Both the position numbers and the translations under genes were made by a program. This document shows positions 42,492 through 50,130 of a DNA stretch of 52,049 nt, in pieces. The notes beneath the pieces were generated by a model. The model did no database searches. It was not told where the DNA came from and saw only the letters and a program-made list of their open reading frames with translations. The stretch comes from Oscillospiraceae bacterium (GTDB taxonomy: Bacteria; Bacillota; Clostridia; Oscillospirales; CAG-272). The DNA is taken from contig SVTS01000008.1 of assembly GCA_015063645.1 (NCBI GenBank), positions 1 to 52,049 of the forward strand. The letters run 5' to 3'. How positions within the stretch are numbered: position 1 is the first letter of the stretch; each line of letters starts with the position of its first letter.

Positions 42492-43220
42492 ATGAAAATA
42501 ACAGAGAAAATCAATATGGACCGCGCCGGACTGGAAGAGCACGGTCCCATCACTATCGTCGCCTTCGGCGACAGCGTCACCCACGGTGCCGTTGCCGCTG
42601 GCGAGATCAATTACGAAACCGTCTACCATAACCGCCTGAAGAAAATGCTCAACGCGTACCGGAAGTATGTTCCCGTGAATATCATCAATGCCGGTATCGG
42701 CGGCATCACCGCCGCAAAATCTCTTCCGCGGATGGATAAACAGGTCCTTGCCCATAATCCCGACCTCGTTATCGTCTGTTTCGGTCTGAACGATGTCAAC
42801 GGACCGCTCGATACCTTCACCGATGCGCTCAGAGAAATCTTCTCACGCTGCATCGCCGCCGGTACGGACGTCATCTATATGACGCCCAATATGCTCAATA
42901 CGTATTCCTCTCCGCTGACGGAGGAGAAATATATGGAATATTCCCAAAAGACCGCCGAAATGCAGAACGGCGGCCGCATGGACGCCTATATCGATGCTGC
43001 CCGCGCCGTTGCCCGGGAGATGAACGTGCCCGTAGCCGATTGCTACGCAGAGTGGAAAAAGCTGAGCGAAACACAAGATACCACCGCCATGCTGGCGAAT
43101 TATATCAATCATCCGACCAAAGAAATGCACGAACTCTTCGCCCGCGAACTCTGGAAAACCATCTTCGCCGGCGCCGAAATCCCCGTCCCCGCGGAAGAAA
43201 GTACAATGTATAAAGCCTGA
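42492..43220 (+). CDS. SGNH/GDSL-family esterase
   Basis: A 242-residue SGNH hydrolase: block I VAFGDSVTHG with the nucleophile Ser, block II GIGGITA, block III FGLNDVNGP (Gly and Asn of the oxyanion hole), and a late NHPTKEMHELFA with the block V His (Asn instead of the usual Asp). The enzyme likely removes acetyl groups from sugars; in this operon, O-acetylated amino sugars or sialic acids are plausible. No signal peptide. GAGAGGTG precedes the ATG at 42492. Confidence 0.87.
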   Translation: MKITEKINMDRAGLEEHGPITIVAFGDSVTHGAVAAGEINYETVYHNRLKKMLNAYRKYVPVNIINAGIGGITAAKSLPRMDKQVLAHNPDLVIVCFGLNDVNGPLDTFTDALREIFSRCIAAGTDVIYMTPNMLNTYSSPLTEEKYMEYSQKTAEMQNGGRMDAYIDAARAVAREMNVPVADCYAEWKKLSETQDTTAMLANYINHPTKEMHELFARELWKTIFAGAEIPVPAEESTMYKA

Positions 43221-43238
43221 CCACCCCGCATCCCGCCG

Positions 43239-43495
43239 GAACTCCCTTTGTTTCACCGGAAGCCGTGTGCATCCCTGTTCAAGTTCCAATCGAACTCTCT
43301 TTGTTTTACCCGGGGAAGCTGTGTGCCCCTTGTTCAAAGCCCAATTGAACTCCCTTTGTTTCACCGGGGGATGTCGAGTGTCCCCCACCTATTCAAACCG
43401 CAATCAAACTCCACTTGCTTCGCCCGGGGGTGTCGGGGGCTGTGCCCCCGACCGACCCCATACCCCCCAGGGGGTCAAGGGGGACGGAGTCCCCC
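43239..43495 (+). repeat. Degenerate 53-59 bp tandem repeat with GC hairpins
   Basis: Four imperfect copies begin with (G/A)AACTC at 43239, 43292, 43347 and 43406 (spacing 53, 55, 59), each containing CTTTGTTTCACC or a variant and a G-rich block. The last runs into GC hairpins GGGGGCTGTGCCCCC (about 43434-43448) and GGGGGACGGAGTCCCCC. This fills the 480-bp gap between the SGNH gene and rplM; I see no gene in it. The end may work as a terminator. Confidence 0.75.
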
Positions 43496-43618
43496 TTGCT
43501 AACAAACAATCATCGAAATCAACATTTCCGTCAACATACCAAAAATCAAAGAAAAACCGCAAAAATCAAAGAAACACCCGCAATTTATTAAAATGCAAAA
43601 ATATTTTCCGCAATCCCC

Positions 43619-43647
43619 TTGACACCACCCGACGAGTGTGGTATAAT
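43619..43647 (+). promoter_or_regulatory. Consensus promoter of rplM-rpsI
   Basis: A perfect TTGACA (43619-43624), 17-bp spacer and perfect TATAAT (43642-43647), 53 bp before the rplM ATG. Confidence 0.95.
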
Positions 43648-43700
43648 TTTACCCGTTGCTAAACAGAATGAATCAACAAAAAGAATTTCGGAGGAACGCT

Positions 43701-44132
43701 ATGTCCACTTTCATGGCAAAGAAGGAAACCGTCGAGCGCAAGTGGTACGTTATCGATGCGGCTGGTAAGCCCCTCGGTAAGACTGCGGTCGCGGCTGCTA
43801 CTATCCTGCGCGGCAAGCACCGTCCTGAGTTCACCCCTCACGTTGACTGCGGCGAATTCGTCATCATCATCAACGCTGAGAAGGCTGTTCTCACCGGCAA
43901 TAAGCTGCAGAACAAGTATCATTATCATCATTCCGGTTATATCGGCGGCCTGAAGAAGGTTCAGTATAAGACCCTCATGGCTACCAAGCCCGAGCTGGCT
44001 ATGCAGTATGCCGTTAAGGGTATGCTCCCGCATAACTCTATCGGCGATAAGGCTATCACCCGCCTCAAGGTTTATGCAGGTTCCCAGCATAAGCAGCAGG
44101 CTCAGCAGCCTACCCCGTACGAAGTAAAGTAA
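43701..44132 (+). CDS. rplM: 50S ribosomal protein L13
   Basis: A 143-residue L13. The family signature is VERKWYVIDAAGKPLGKTAVAAATILRGKHRPEFTPHVDCGEFVIIINAEKAVLTGNK in pieces across residues 10-70, then YHHSGYIGGLK and AVKGMLPHN. It binds 23S rRNA early in large-subunit assembly. GGAGG before ATG 43701 fixes the start. rpsI follows after 19 bp, the universal order. Confidence 0.98.
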   Translation: MSTFMAKKETVERKWYVIDAAGKPLGKTAVAAATILRGKHRPEFTPHVDCGEFVIIINAEKAVLTGNKLQNKYHYHHSGYIGGLKKVQYKTLMATKPELAMQYAVKGMLPHNSIGDKAITRLKVYAGSQHKQQAQQPTPYEVK

Positions 44133-44151
44133 GAAAGGACGAGAGTAAAGA

Positions 44152-44553
44152 ATGTATACAAGTGCTAAGCCCTATTTCTACGGTACGGGCAGAAGAAAAA
44201 GCTCCGTCGCACGCGTTCGCGTGTATCCCGGCTCCGGTGTGATCACCGTTAACGGTAAGGATATCGATCAGTACTTCGGTCTTGAGACCCTGAAGCTGAT
44301 CATCAACCAGCCGTTCGAGATTACCGGTACTATGGGTAAGTTCGATATCGTTGCTAACGTTGCAGGCGGCGGTCTGTCCGGTCAGGCAGGCGCTATCCGT
44401 CACGGCGTTTCCCGCGCTCTTCTCCTCGCAGATGAAACCTACCGTGCTCCCCTGAAGAAGGCAGGCTTCCTCACCCGCGACCCGAGAATGAAGGAGAGAA
44501 AGAAGTACGGTCTCAAAGCCGCACGTCGCGCTCCTCAGTTCTCCAAGAGATAA
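44152..44553 (+). CDS. rpsI: 30S ribosomal protein S9
   Basis: A 133-residue S9 ending in the conserved basic tail with terminal Ser-Lys-Arg. [19 protein letters not shown] at the N-terminus and [15 protein letters not shown] in the middle are typical; [17 protein letters not shown] is the C-terminal tail that reaches the P-site tRNA. The last codons and stop (CTCCAAGAGATAAG) recur at 45287, where the tail end is duplicated without the gene. Confidence 0.98.
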   Translation: MYTSAKPYFYGTGRRKSSVARVRVYPGSGVITVNGKDIDQYFGLETLKLIINQPFEITGTMGKFDIVANVAGGGLSGQAGAIRHGVSRALLLADETYRAPLKKAGFLTRDPRMKERKKYGLKAARRAPQFSKR

Positions 44554-44755
44554 GTACCCGTTTGGGATTATCGGAACAATTACAGCACTCACATTTTGTG
44601 GGTGCTGTTTTTTGTGATATGGACCGATTGGATTGAAAAAGACCTCATTTAAGCGATAGAACGGCACGAAAAGCAATTTTCGTGTCGTTCTCTTTATTTA
44701 TTCACATTATTGTGATATAATAATATCAATTAGATAAACTTGAATTTGACGAGGT
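44541..44755 (+). repeat. Direct repeat copy 1, starting in the rpsI 3' end
   Basis: About 215 bp beginning CTCCAAGAGATAAGTACCCG inside the rpsI end. It includes a terminator (44583-44613), a second hairpin AACGGCACGAAAA/TTCGTGTCGTT, and a TATAAT (44716-44721) leading into the DUF3784-like gene. Copy 2 (45287-45500) is nearly the same, close to 90 per cent by eye. The start of the match marks a recombination boundary. Confidence 0.92.
44583..44613 (+). terminator. Terminator of rplM-rpsI
   Basis: The stem CAGCACTCACA (44583-44593) / TGTGGGTGCTG (44597-44607), with one T-G pair, then T residues. The same structure recurs at 45329-45360. Confidence 0.93.
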
Positions 44756-44763
44756 GGTTAATA

Positions 44764-45090
44764 ATGAAAGAAATAATTGCGGCAAGTATTGTTTTCCTAA
44801 TATCTGTGTTCGCATTTTTTATGAGCATCCGTTCTTTTATGGAAAAAGGATTTCTATTTAATAATGCCTACATTTATGCCTCTAAGCAAGAACGAGAGGC
44901 GATGAATAAAAAACCTCATTATCGACAATCGGCTATTGTGTTTTTGCTGATGGGTATTGTTTTTGGGTTGATTGGACTTGAAGTGCTGTTCAATGCCAAT
45001 TGGATTTTTTATATTGTGGTAGTAATTATCATAATCACACTCATTTATGCTATTGTCTCAAGTATAGCGATTGAAAGGCATAATAAATAA
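44764..45090 (+). CDS. DUF3784-like small membrane protein
   Basis: A 108-residue protein with three transmembrane helices (about residues 4-24, 57-77, 82-104) separated by a short polar stretch (ASKQEREAMNKKPHYRQS). The layout and the FLLMGIVFGLIGLE segment recall the DUF3784 family of Firmicutes; I am not certain. Codon use is AT-rich, unlike rpsI, so the gene looks acquired. The ATG at 44764 follows GAGGTGG. It is the only gene between the two direct repeats. Confidence 0.65.
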   Translation: MKEIIAASIVFLISVFAFFMSIRSFMEKGFLFNNAYIYASKQEREAMNKKPHYRQSAIVFLLMGIVFGLIGLEVLFNANWIFYIVVVIIIITLIYAIVSSIAIERHNK

Positions 45091-45286
45091 CAATAATAGT
45101 GATGTCAAATTCCAATTTGTCGAACAGATTGAGTGTTAATCTTGGCGTGAGTTTGGTGCTAATTTGGTGCAACATCTTATGCGATAGCACGAAAAATATC
45201 AAACGATATGCGACTACACCCCCGCAATATCCCACGATATGAGCGTTATACACGATATAAAACGCTGTGAAACGCTAATGCAAAAA
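45091..45286. other. Junction region with repeated ACGATAT motifs
   Basis: The 196 bp before repeat copy 2 hold no gene. The motif ACGATAT occurs at 45203-45209, 45234-45240 and 45252-45258, with related words (GCGATAG at 45181, TTGGTGC twice). Closely spaced direct repeats beside a core duplication are typical of arm-type binding sites of tyrosine integrases; no integrase gene remains. Confidence 0.45.
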
Positions 45287-45500
45287 CTCCAAGAGATAAG
45301 TACCCGTTTGGGATTATCGGAACAATTACAGCACCCACATTTTGTGGGTGCTGTTTTTTTTATAATATGGACCGATTGGATTGCAAAAGACCTCGTTTAA
45401 GCGGGAGAACGGCACGAAAAGCGATTTTCATGCCGTTTTCTTTATTTATTCACAGTTCTATGATATAATGATATCAGTTCGATAAACTTGAATTTACGGG
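45287..45500 (+). repeat. Direct repeat copy 2, duplicated rpsI end
   Basis: Begins with the same CTCCAAGAGATAAGTACCCG as copy 1, although no rpsI precedes it here. It carries the terminator hairpin (45329-45360), the second hairpin and a TATAAT (45463-45468), and leads into the GNAT gene. The offset from copy 1 is 746 bp. Confidence 0.92.
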
Positions 45501-45509
45501 AGGTATAAA

Positions 45510-45965
45510 ATGAATGACCTTATGTATTCTGTTGCATCTGAGGATGATATTGTCTTTATCAATGAAACATATAATGAAAATTTAGACAGGCTGCATGGTG
45601 TCCAAAGGAATGTCGATGTTTGGAAAAAACTGATTTCGTGTAAAGATACCACATACTATGTTGTTAATGCAGAAATACCCGTTGCTTGGTTCAGAATAGA
45701 TATAGAAGACGGCGGATTATGGATAGGTATGCTCCAAGTAAAACCAATGTTCCAACATAAAGGCATTGGAAAATATGTTTTGTCTGCGGCTGAAAATATT
45801 GCAAGAGAAAAAGGTTATAAAAGAATAGGCATTCATACAACAGAAGATAACATCATTGCACGAGCACTTTATTTGTCAGCAGGTTATACAGTAAAAGAAA
45901 TTGGATCTTGTACTACCGCAGATGGTAAAGAAAGAGTGGGTTATACTTTCCAAAAGGAAATATAA
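45510..45965 (+). CDS. GNAT-family N-acetyltransferase
   Basis: A 151-residue single-domain acetyltransferase. The acetyl-CoA loop appears as MFQHKGIGKYVLSAAENIAREKG (Q/R-x-x-G-x-G/A pattern), followed by the strand IGIHTTEDNIIARALYLSAGY, common at the C-terminus of the fold. The substrate is unknown. AT-rich like the rest of the island. GGGAGG lies before the ATG. It is driven from repeat copy 2 and shares its transcript with the methyltransferase 39 bp on. Confidence 0.88.
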   Translation: MNDLMYSVASEDDIVFINETYNENLDRLHGVQRNVDVWKKLISCKDTTYYVVNAEIPVAWFRIDIEDGGLWIGMLQVKPMFQHKGIGKYVLSAAENIAREKGYKRIGIHTTEDNIIARALYLSAGYTVKEIGSCTTADGKERVGYTFQKEI

Positions 45966-46004
45966 GTTCGAAATTAACAAATGCCAATTTAAAGGAGATC
46001 AGAT

Positions 46005-46655
46005 ATGCTTGAAAAAATGGCTGATTTTTTTGAAACAAGACTTGATGGATACGATGAACACATGATGACGGGTATTGAAGCAGCAGACGAGTTCTACCCC
46101 TTTACGGCAAAACAATTGCCGACCGCTGAAAACTGCCACGTACTTGATTTGGGCTGCGGCACAGGATTGGAGCTTCAGGAATACTATCCGCTGAATCCGT
46201 CCGCAAAGATAACGGGTGTCGATTTGTCGCAAGGAATGTTGTCGGCTCTGAAGAAGAAATTTTCCGACAAAGACATCACATTGATTTGCGATTCCTATTT
46301 TGATGTGCCTTTTGGTGTGTCCTTGTTTGATTGTGCGGTATCGGTGGAGAGTTTACACCATTTCACAAAGGAAGAAAAAGTGCCTTTATATGTCAAATTG
46401 CATAGGGCATTGAAAGAGGGGGGATATTTTGTGCTGACGGACTACTTCTCTTTGTCTGATGAGGAGGAACAGATGCACCGACAAAACCTGATTGCATTGA
46501 AAGCAGAGCAAGGCATTGCCGATGATGCGTTTTACCATTACGATACTCCCCTTACTGTAAAACACGAAACAGAAGCACTTCTGGAAGCGGGCTTTTCTTC
46601 TGTTGAGGTGCTGAAGAATTGGGGAGCGACCTGTACAATAAAAGCAGTTAAGTAA
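46005..46655 (+). CDS. Class I SAM-dependent methyltransferase
   Basis: A 216-residue Rossmann-fold methyltransferase. Motif I VLDLGCGTGLELQEY (about residues 46-60), the acidic residue after strand 2 (ITGVDLSQGM), then FDCAVSVESLHHF and GYFVLTDYFSL. Small-molecule methyltransferases have this layout; substrate unknown. AAAGGAG precedes the ATG. It is the last cargo gene of the AT-rich island and no third copy of the direct repeat follows it. Confidence 0.88.
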   Translation: MLEKMADFFETRLDGYDEHMMTGIEAADEFYPFTAKQLPTAENCHVLDLGCGTGLELQEYYPLNPSAKITGVDLSQGMLSALKKKFSDKDITLICDSYFDVPFGVSLFDCAVSVESLHHFTKEEKVPLYVKLHRALKEGGYFVLTDYFSLSDEEEQMHRQNLIALKAEQGIADDAFYHYDTPLTVKHETEALLEAGFSSVEVLKNWGATCTIKAVK

Positions 46656-46780
46656 ATTCCATTATGGCACCTACGTTATGTGGGGGATGTAAAAGGCGGC
46701 AGAGATTTGCAGAAAGGAAAACAGACAAATACTCCGTCTGGACGGGATGGCTGCATAAAAAATAATATATAGGATAAACA

Positions 46781-46821
46781 ATATCCGGGATCTCATTCAA
46801 ATGAGGTCCCGGATATTTTTA
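46781..46821 (+). terminator. Terminator before the recombinase gene
   Basis: The stem ATATCCGGGATCTCAT (46781-46796) pairs with ATGAGGTCCCGGATAT (46801-46816) with one T-G pair, followed by TTTTTATTTT. It closes the methyltransferase transcript at about 130 bp distance. A TATAAT at 46841-46846 after it may serve the recombinase. Confidence 0.85.
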
Positions 46822-46872
46822 TTTTGTCGGAGGAATGTGCTATAATCAGAAAAAACACAAGGAGAAAGAAGC

Positions 46873-47487
46873 ATGGAAAACAAAATTTACGGCTACGTCC
46901 GGGTATCGTCCCGGGATCAGAACGAGGAGCGGCAGTTGATCGCCCTGCGGGAATGCGAGGCTGTGCCGGATGAGATCATCGTTGACAAGCAGTCAGGCAA
47001 GGATTTCGCCCGTCCCGGATACAGGAGGCTGATGCGCAGGCTGAAGCAGAATGACACGCTTGTCATCAAAAGCATCGACCGGCTGGGACGGAATTACGAG
47101 GAAATTCTGGAGCAGTGGCGAATCATCACAAAAGAAAAAAAAGCACAGATCGTTGTGCTGGATATGCCGCTATTGGATACAAGGGCGGGGCGGGATCTGA
47201 CCGGAACGCTGATCGCGGATATTGTGCTGCAGCTGCTGTCCTATGTGGCGCAGACGGAGAGGGAATTCATCCGGCAGCGGCAGAAGGAGGGAATTGAAGC
47301 CGCAAAAGCCCGCGGCGTCCACTTCGGACGGACGGCTTATGAGAAACCGGAGAATTACGAGGAAGTAATTGCGCAGTGGCAGCAGGGGAATATTTCCGGC
47401 AGGGCTGCCGCCAGGATGCTGGGGGTGTCGGATGGGCTGTTCCGAAAATGGAGTGCAGAGGAGAGCAATCGCGAATATAATCACTGA
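46873..47487 (+). CDS. Small serine recombinase (resolvase/invertase type)
   Basis: A 204-residue serine recombinase. The catalytic Ser is in YGYVRVSSRDQNEERQL (about residue 12), followed by DKQSGKDFARPGYRRLM and LVIKSIDRLGRNYEEI. The second half has QTEREFIRQRQKEGIEAAKARG, and a C-terminal helix-turn-helix (GNISGRAAARMLGVSDGLFRKW). It is the length of Hin/Tn3-type enzymes that invert or resolve DNA. No clear paired sites were found by eye beside it. Its base composition is that of the host chromosome rather than of the AT-rich island. AAGGAG precedes the ATG. Confidence 0.9.
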   Translation: MENKIYGYVRVSSRDQNEERQLIALRECEAVPDEIIVDKQSGKDFARPGYRRLMRRLKQNDTLVIKSIDRLGRNYEEILEQWRIITKEKKAQIVVLDMPLLDTRAGRDLTGTLIADIVLQLLSYVAQTEREFIRQRQKEGIEAAKARGVHFGRTAYEKPENYEEVIAQWQQGNISGRAAARMLGVSDGLFRKWSAEESNREYNH

Positions 47488-47781
47488 ATTGATATGTTTG
47501 CGTGCAAAAGTAGACTTATTTACGCACATATAATCTATGATCCCGCGGTATTTCAACGGTACTTCGAAGGCACTGTCCCTTTATGTAATAAAGCAAAAAT
47601 TCAGTGGAAAATGGGAGTTTGCCGCGTGAACTGCGCTCAGCCACGTTCAATCCCATTTATTTCCAATAGAGCCACCTATACATTTTAAGTATACCACTTT
47701 AAAACGATATTGTCAACCCGTTCGACAAAAAATAGTGCGCATCATCGTCTACTTTCATGCGCATTGAGTAGGATCATAAGG
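47488..47781. other. Intergenic region with inverted repeats
   Basis: No gene seen. There is an imperfect long hairpin with outer arms TGGAAAATGGGA (47605-47616) and TCCCATTTATTTCCA (47651-47665). Further on come TTGTC/GACAA (47710-47728) and TGCGCAT/ATGCGCA (47736-47763) within the leader of the AP2 gene; the last is a possible operator for a dimeric regulator. Confidence 0.5.
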
Positions 47782-48429
47782 ATGAAAAAGGATCTGACAG
47801 GAAAACGTTTTGGAAAACTGGAAGTTCTGACGGCTACAGATGCCCGTCAGAACGGATCGGTCGTCTGGCAGTGCCGCTGCGACTGCGGCAATTTGTGCAG
47901 TAAGCCGACCAATGAACTGAATGCTGGTCTGGCGGTCAGCTGCGGATGTGCCTGGCGGCAGCCGGCAGTGAAATCCGGAGAACGTTTTGGAAGACTGGTG
48001 ACTCTTGAACCCACGGAAAAGCGCGCCGCCGGCTCGGTGGTGTGGAAATGCCTCTGTGACTGTGGGACCATTGTGGAAGCGAGAGCTACTCTGCTGAAAA
48101 ACGGTCATATAAAGAGCTGCGGATGCCTGAAAGCGGAGATCGATAAAAAAAGACCGCTTGAAAACCTGACGTATCAGGATGGGACATGCATCGAATTCCT
48201 GAGGAGTATTTCCGTGCCGACAAAAGCGAGCAATACAGGCATCCGCGGCGTTGTTCGCAGAGAGGACGGACGGTATCAGGCAACTCTGACATTCAGAAAA
48301 CAGCGTTACTATCTCGGCAGATTTACCACGCTTGAAGAGGCGGCGAAAGCACGCGCCGCGGCGGAGGAATCCGTTGCCGGATATTTAGCCGAATGTGAGA
48401 AAAATAAGGAAGTGTTAGAAACAATATGA
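47782..48429 (+). CDS. AP2-domain protein with two zinc-ribbon-like repeats
   Basis: A 215-residue protein. Two related units of about 50 residues come first (GKRFGKLEVL to SCGC, and GERFGRLVTL to SCGC), each with a CxCDCG group and a SCGC pair that could bind zinc. A C-terminal AP2/ERF-like DNA-binding domain follows (about 150-205: NTGIRGVVRREDGRYQATL, YYLGRFTTLEEAAKA). Such modules are best known from phage and homing-endonuclease proteins; here the HNH nuclease is absent, so a DNA-binding regulator is likely. The ATG at 47782 is preferred. It lies about 30 bp before the sipW-like gene, probably in one operon. Confidence 0.82.
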   Translation: MKKDLTGKRFGKLEVLTATDARQNGSVVWQCRCDCGNLCSKPTNELNAGLAVSCGCAWRQPAVKSGERFGRLVTLEPTEKRAAGSVVWKCLCDCGTIVEARATLLKNGHIKSCGCLKAEIDKKRPLENLTYQDGTCIEFLRSISVPTKASNTGIRGVVRREDGRYQATLTFRKQRYYLGRFTTLEEAAKARAAAEESVAGYLAECEKNKEVLETI

Positions 48430-48460
48430 TGACATATTTATGGCAGGGGAGGGGATGCCG

Positions 48461-49321
48461 ATGACGTTTGCGGAGGCGATACTGAAAAATACAGGATGCA
48501 GCCGCCTGTCAGACTTGCGGAATCTCCCGCCGGACAGACGACGGCAGCTTGCAATGGCGCTGTCCAATTTTCCTGCGGAAAAAATCCCCCTGCAGGACTG
48601 GAATGAACTCCTTGCCGCTCTCGGCGGAAAAACTGCGGCGGTACAGGCAGAGGCAAAAGAGCGTTTGCTGATGCTTCTTCGCATGGAGGGGGATTTAAAG
48701 AATGCGAATGCACCTCCCAAGCCTGTGCGGAAATCCTCCCCGTCCATGGAGAATAAATCCACGATGCAAACGGTTCTGCGAGTCTGGAACGCCTGTACAA
48801 CGGTGATTGTGGCTATGGTTGCGGTGCTTGCCGTAGCGCTCGTAGGTGTCCGATTGTTTGGACTGCAGGTCTTCACCGTGTTGTCCGGCAGTATGGAACC
48901 AGTCTACCACGTCGGTTCGCTGATTTACGTGAAATCCATCGATCCGATGGAACTGCATGCCGGTGAGGATATTACGTTTATGCTGGATGAAGATACGGTG
49001 GTAACGCACCGCATCGTGGGCATTGTGCCGGATGAAAATGATCCGTCCGTAATACGTTTCAGAACACAAGGTGTTGCAAACGATCAGGAGGACGGCAGTC
49101 TGGTGCATTACCGGAACGTCATAGGCAAACCGGTGTTTACGATCCCTTATCTGGGCTATCTCGCGAATTATATTCAGAATCCGCCGGGGACATATGTCTC
49201 TATTTCCGTTGGTGCGATTCTGCTTCTGCTGATCTTCCTGCCGGATCTGCTCACCGGAGAGGATGAGGAGGAGAAAGAGGAGAAAGCCCCCCGAAAAACG
49301 AAATCCATTAAGAATAAATAA
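48461..49321 (+). CDS. sipW: SipW-like signal peptidase I with long N-terminal extension
   Basis: A 286-residue protein from ATG 48461 (GGGAGGGG upstream; ATG 48440 is also possible). A soluble N-terminal region of about 95 residues with helices (SDLRNLPPDRRRQLAMALSNF) precedes the first transmembrane helix (VIVAMVAVLAVALVGVRLF). The catalytic Ser is in VFTVLSGSMEPVYHVGSLIYV, and VVTHRIVGI has His in place of the Lys of ordinary bacterial signal peptidases, so this is the ER/archaeal (SipW) type. A second helix and an acidic-then-basic tail end it. It would mature the TasA-like proteins encoded next. Confidence 0.9.
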   Translation: MTFAEAILKNTGCSRLSDLRNLPPDRRRQLAMALSNFPAEKIPLQDWNELLAALGGKTAAVQAEAKERLLMLLRMEGDLKNANAPPKPVRKSSPSMENKSTMQTVLRVWNACTTVIVAMVAVLAVALVGVRLFGLQVFTVLSGSMEPVYHVGSLIYVKSIDPMELHAGEDITFMLDEDTVVTHRIVGIVPDENDPSVIRFRTQGVANDQEDGSLVHYRNVIGKPVFTIPYLGYLANYIQNPPGTYVSISVGAILLLLIFLPDLLTGEDEEEKEEKAPRKTKSIKNK

Positions 49322-49336
49322 AAGGAAGGCAAAACT

Positions 49337-50095
49337 ATGAAAGCAAAAAGAAAAGCTCTGGTGATCCTGTTCTGCGCGGCAGCAATCGCTACGGCGACCG
49401 CATTTTCCACCCTTGCGTATCTGACCGATACGGATTCCGCAACAAACACATTCACCGTTGGTAAGGTGGATATTGAATTGGATGAGGCGAAGGTGGATAA
49501 TTCGGGTGTTGTGGAAACAGGCGTCGATCAAAAACCGCTGGCGCGTGTTACCGAAAATGATTATCACCTCATTCCCGGACATACTTATGTGAAGGATCCT
49601 ACGATCCACGTGCAGCCGAAGAGCGAAGATTGCTGGCTGTTTGTTAAGGTGATCAATAATCTTGCAACTCCGTTTACACCCACTGGAGAGTCTGCAGCAG
49701 TAGCTCGCTTGGAAGCACCTGACACAAGCGGTTTTAATGGTCATAAATCAATCGCGGATCAGATGAAGGAAAATGGTTGGGTTGCACTGGAAGGTGTTGC
49801 TAATGTGTATTATTATGCGGGAACACGGGCCACAAACGGCGTTGTAAGCAGTTATGAGAATGCAGTTAAAGATATTCCTGTTTTTGCCGAATTTACTGTT
49901 GATGGCAGTGTCACAAATGAGCAACTTGCTGCGTATTTGACACAGTACACGACAGATGCCGGAACAGCAAACGAGAAAACCACTGCCGTTACCGTAACCG
50001 CTTACGCTGTGCAGGCAGACGGTTTTAATGAAGCCGGAAAAACAGCTGCGGAAAATGCCGCAGCTGCCTGGAATGCAGCTAAGTTCAAAAACTGA
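49337..50095 (+). CDS. TasA/camelysin-like secreted protein 1
   Basis: A 252-residue protein with a SipW-type signal: KRKALVILFCAAAIATATAFSTLAYLTDTDSATNTFTVGKV, with cleavage expected around the AYLTDT part. The mature domain has DYHLIPGHTYVKDPTIHV followed by KSEDCWLFVKVINN, and a C-terminal TAYAVQADGF...AAAAWNAAKF. TasA and camelysin build matrix fibres or act at the surface. Encoded 15 bp after sipW with AAAGGAAGG before the ATG, so the peptidase and substrate are coupled. Confidence 0.88.
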   Translation: MKAKRKALVILFCAAAIATATAFSTLAYLTDTDSATNTFTVGKVDIELDEAKVDNSGVVETGVDQKPLARVTENDYHLIPGHTYVKDPTIHVQPKSEDCWLFVKVINNLATPFTPTGESAAVARLEAPDTSGFNGHKSIADQMKENGWVALEGVANVYYYAGTRATNGVVSSYENAVKDIPVFAEFTVDGSVTNEQLAAYLTQYTTDAGTANEKTTAVTVTAYAVQADGFNEAGKTAAENAAAAWNAAKFKN

Positions 50096-50130
50096 ATGAA
50101 TTTTAAACCTTTGCAGAAAGGAGACTTTCC

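Noticed and set aside
43239-43460. CRISPR array
   Set aside because: Repeats are degenerate, spacing varies without unique spacers, and no cas gene is present.
46656-46780. Third copy of the rpsI-end repeat after the methyltransferase
   Set aside because: Searched by eye for CTCCAAGAGATAAG and its following hairpin; only an unrelated short hairpin is there.
46873-47487. Integrase responsible for the rpsI island
   Set aside because: It is a small resolvase/invertase type, has chromosome-like base composition, and lies outside the direct repeats; the motif pattern at the scar fits a tyrosine integrase better.
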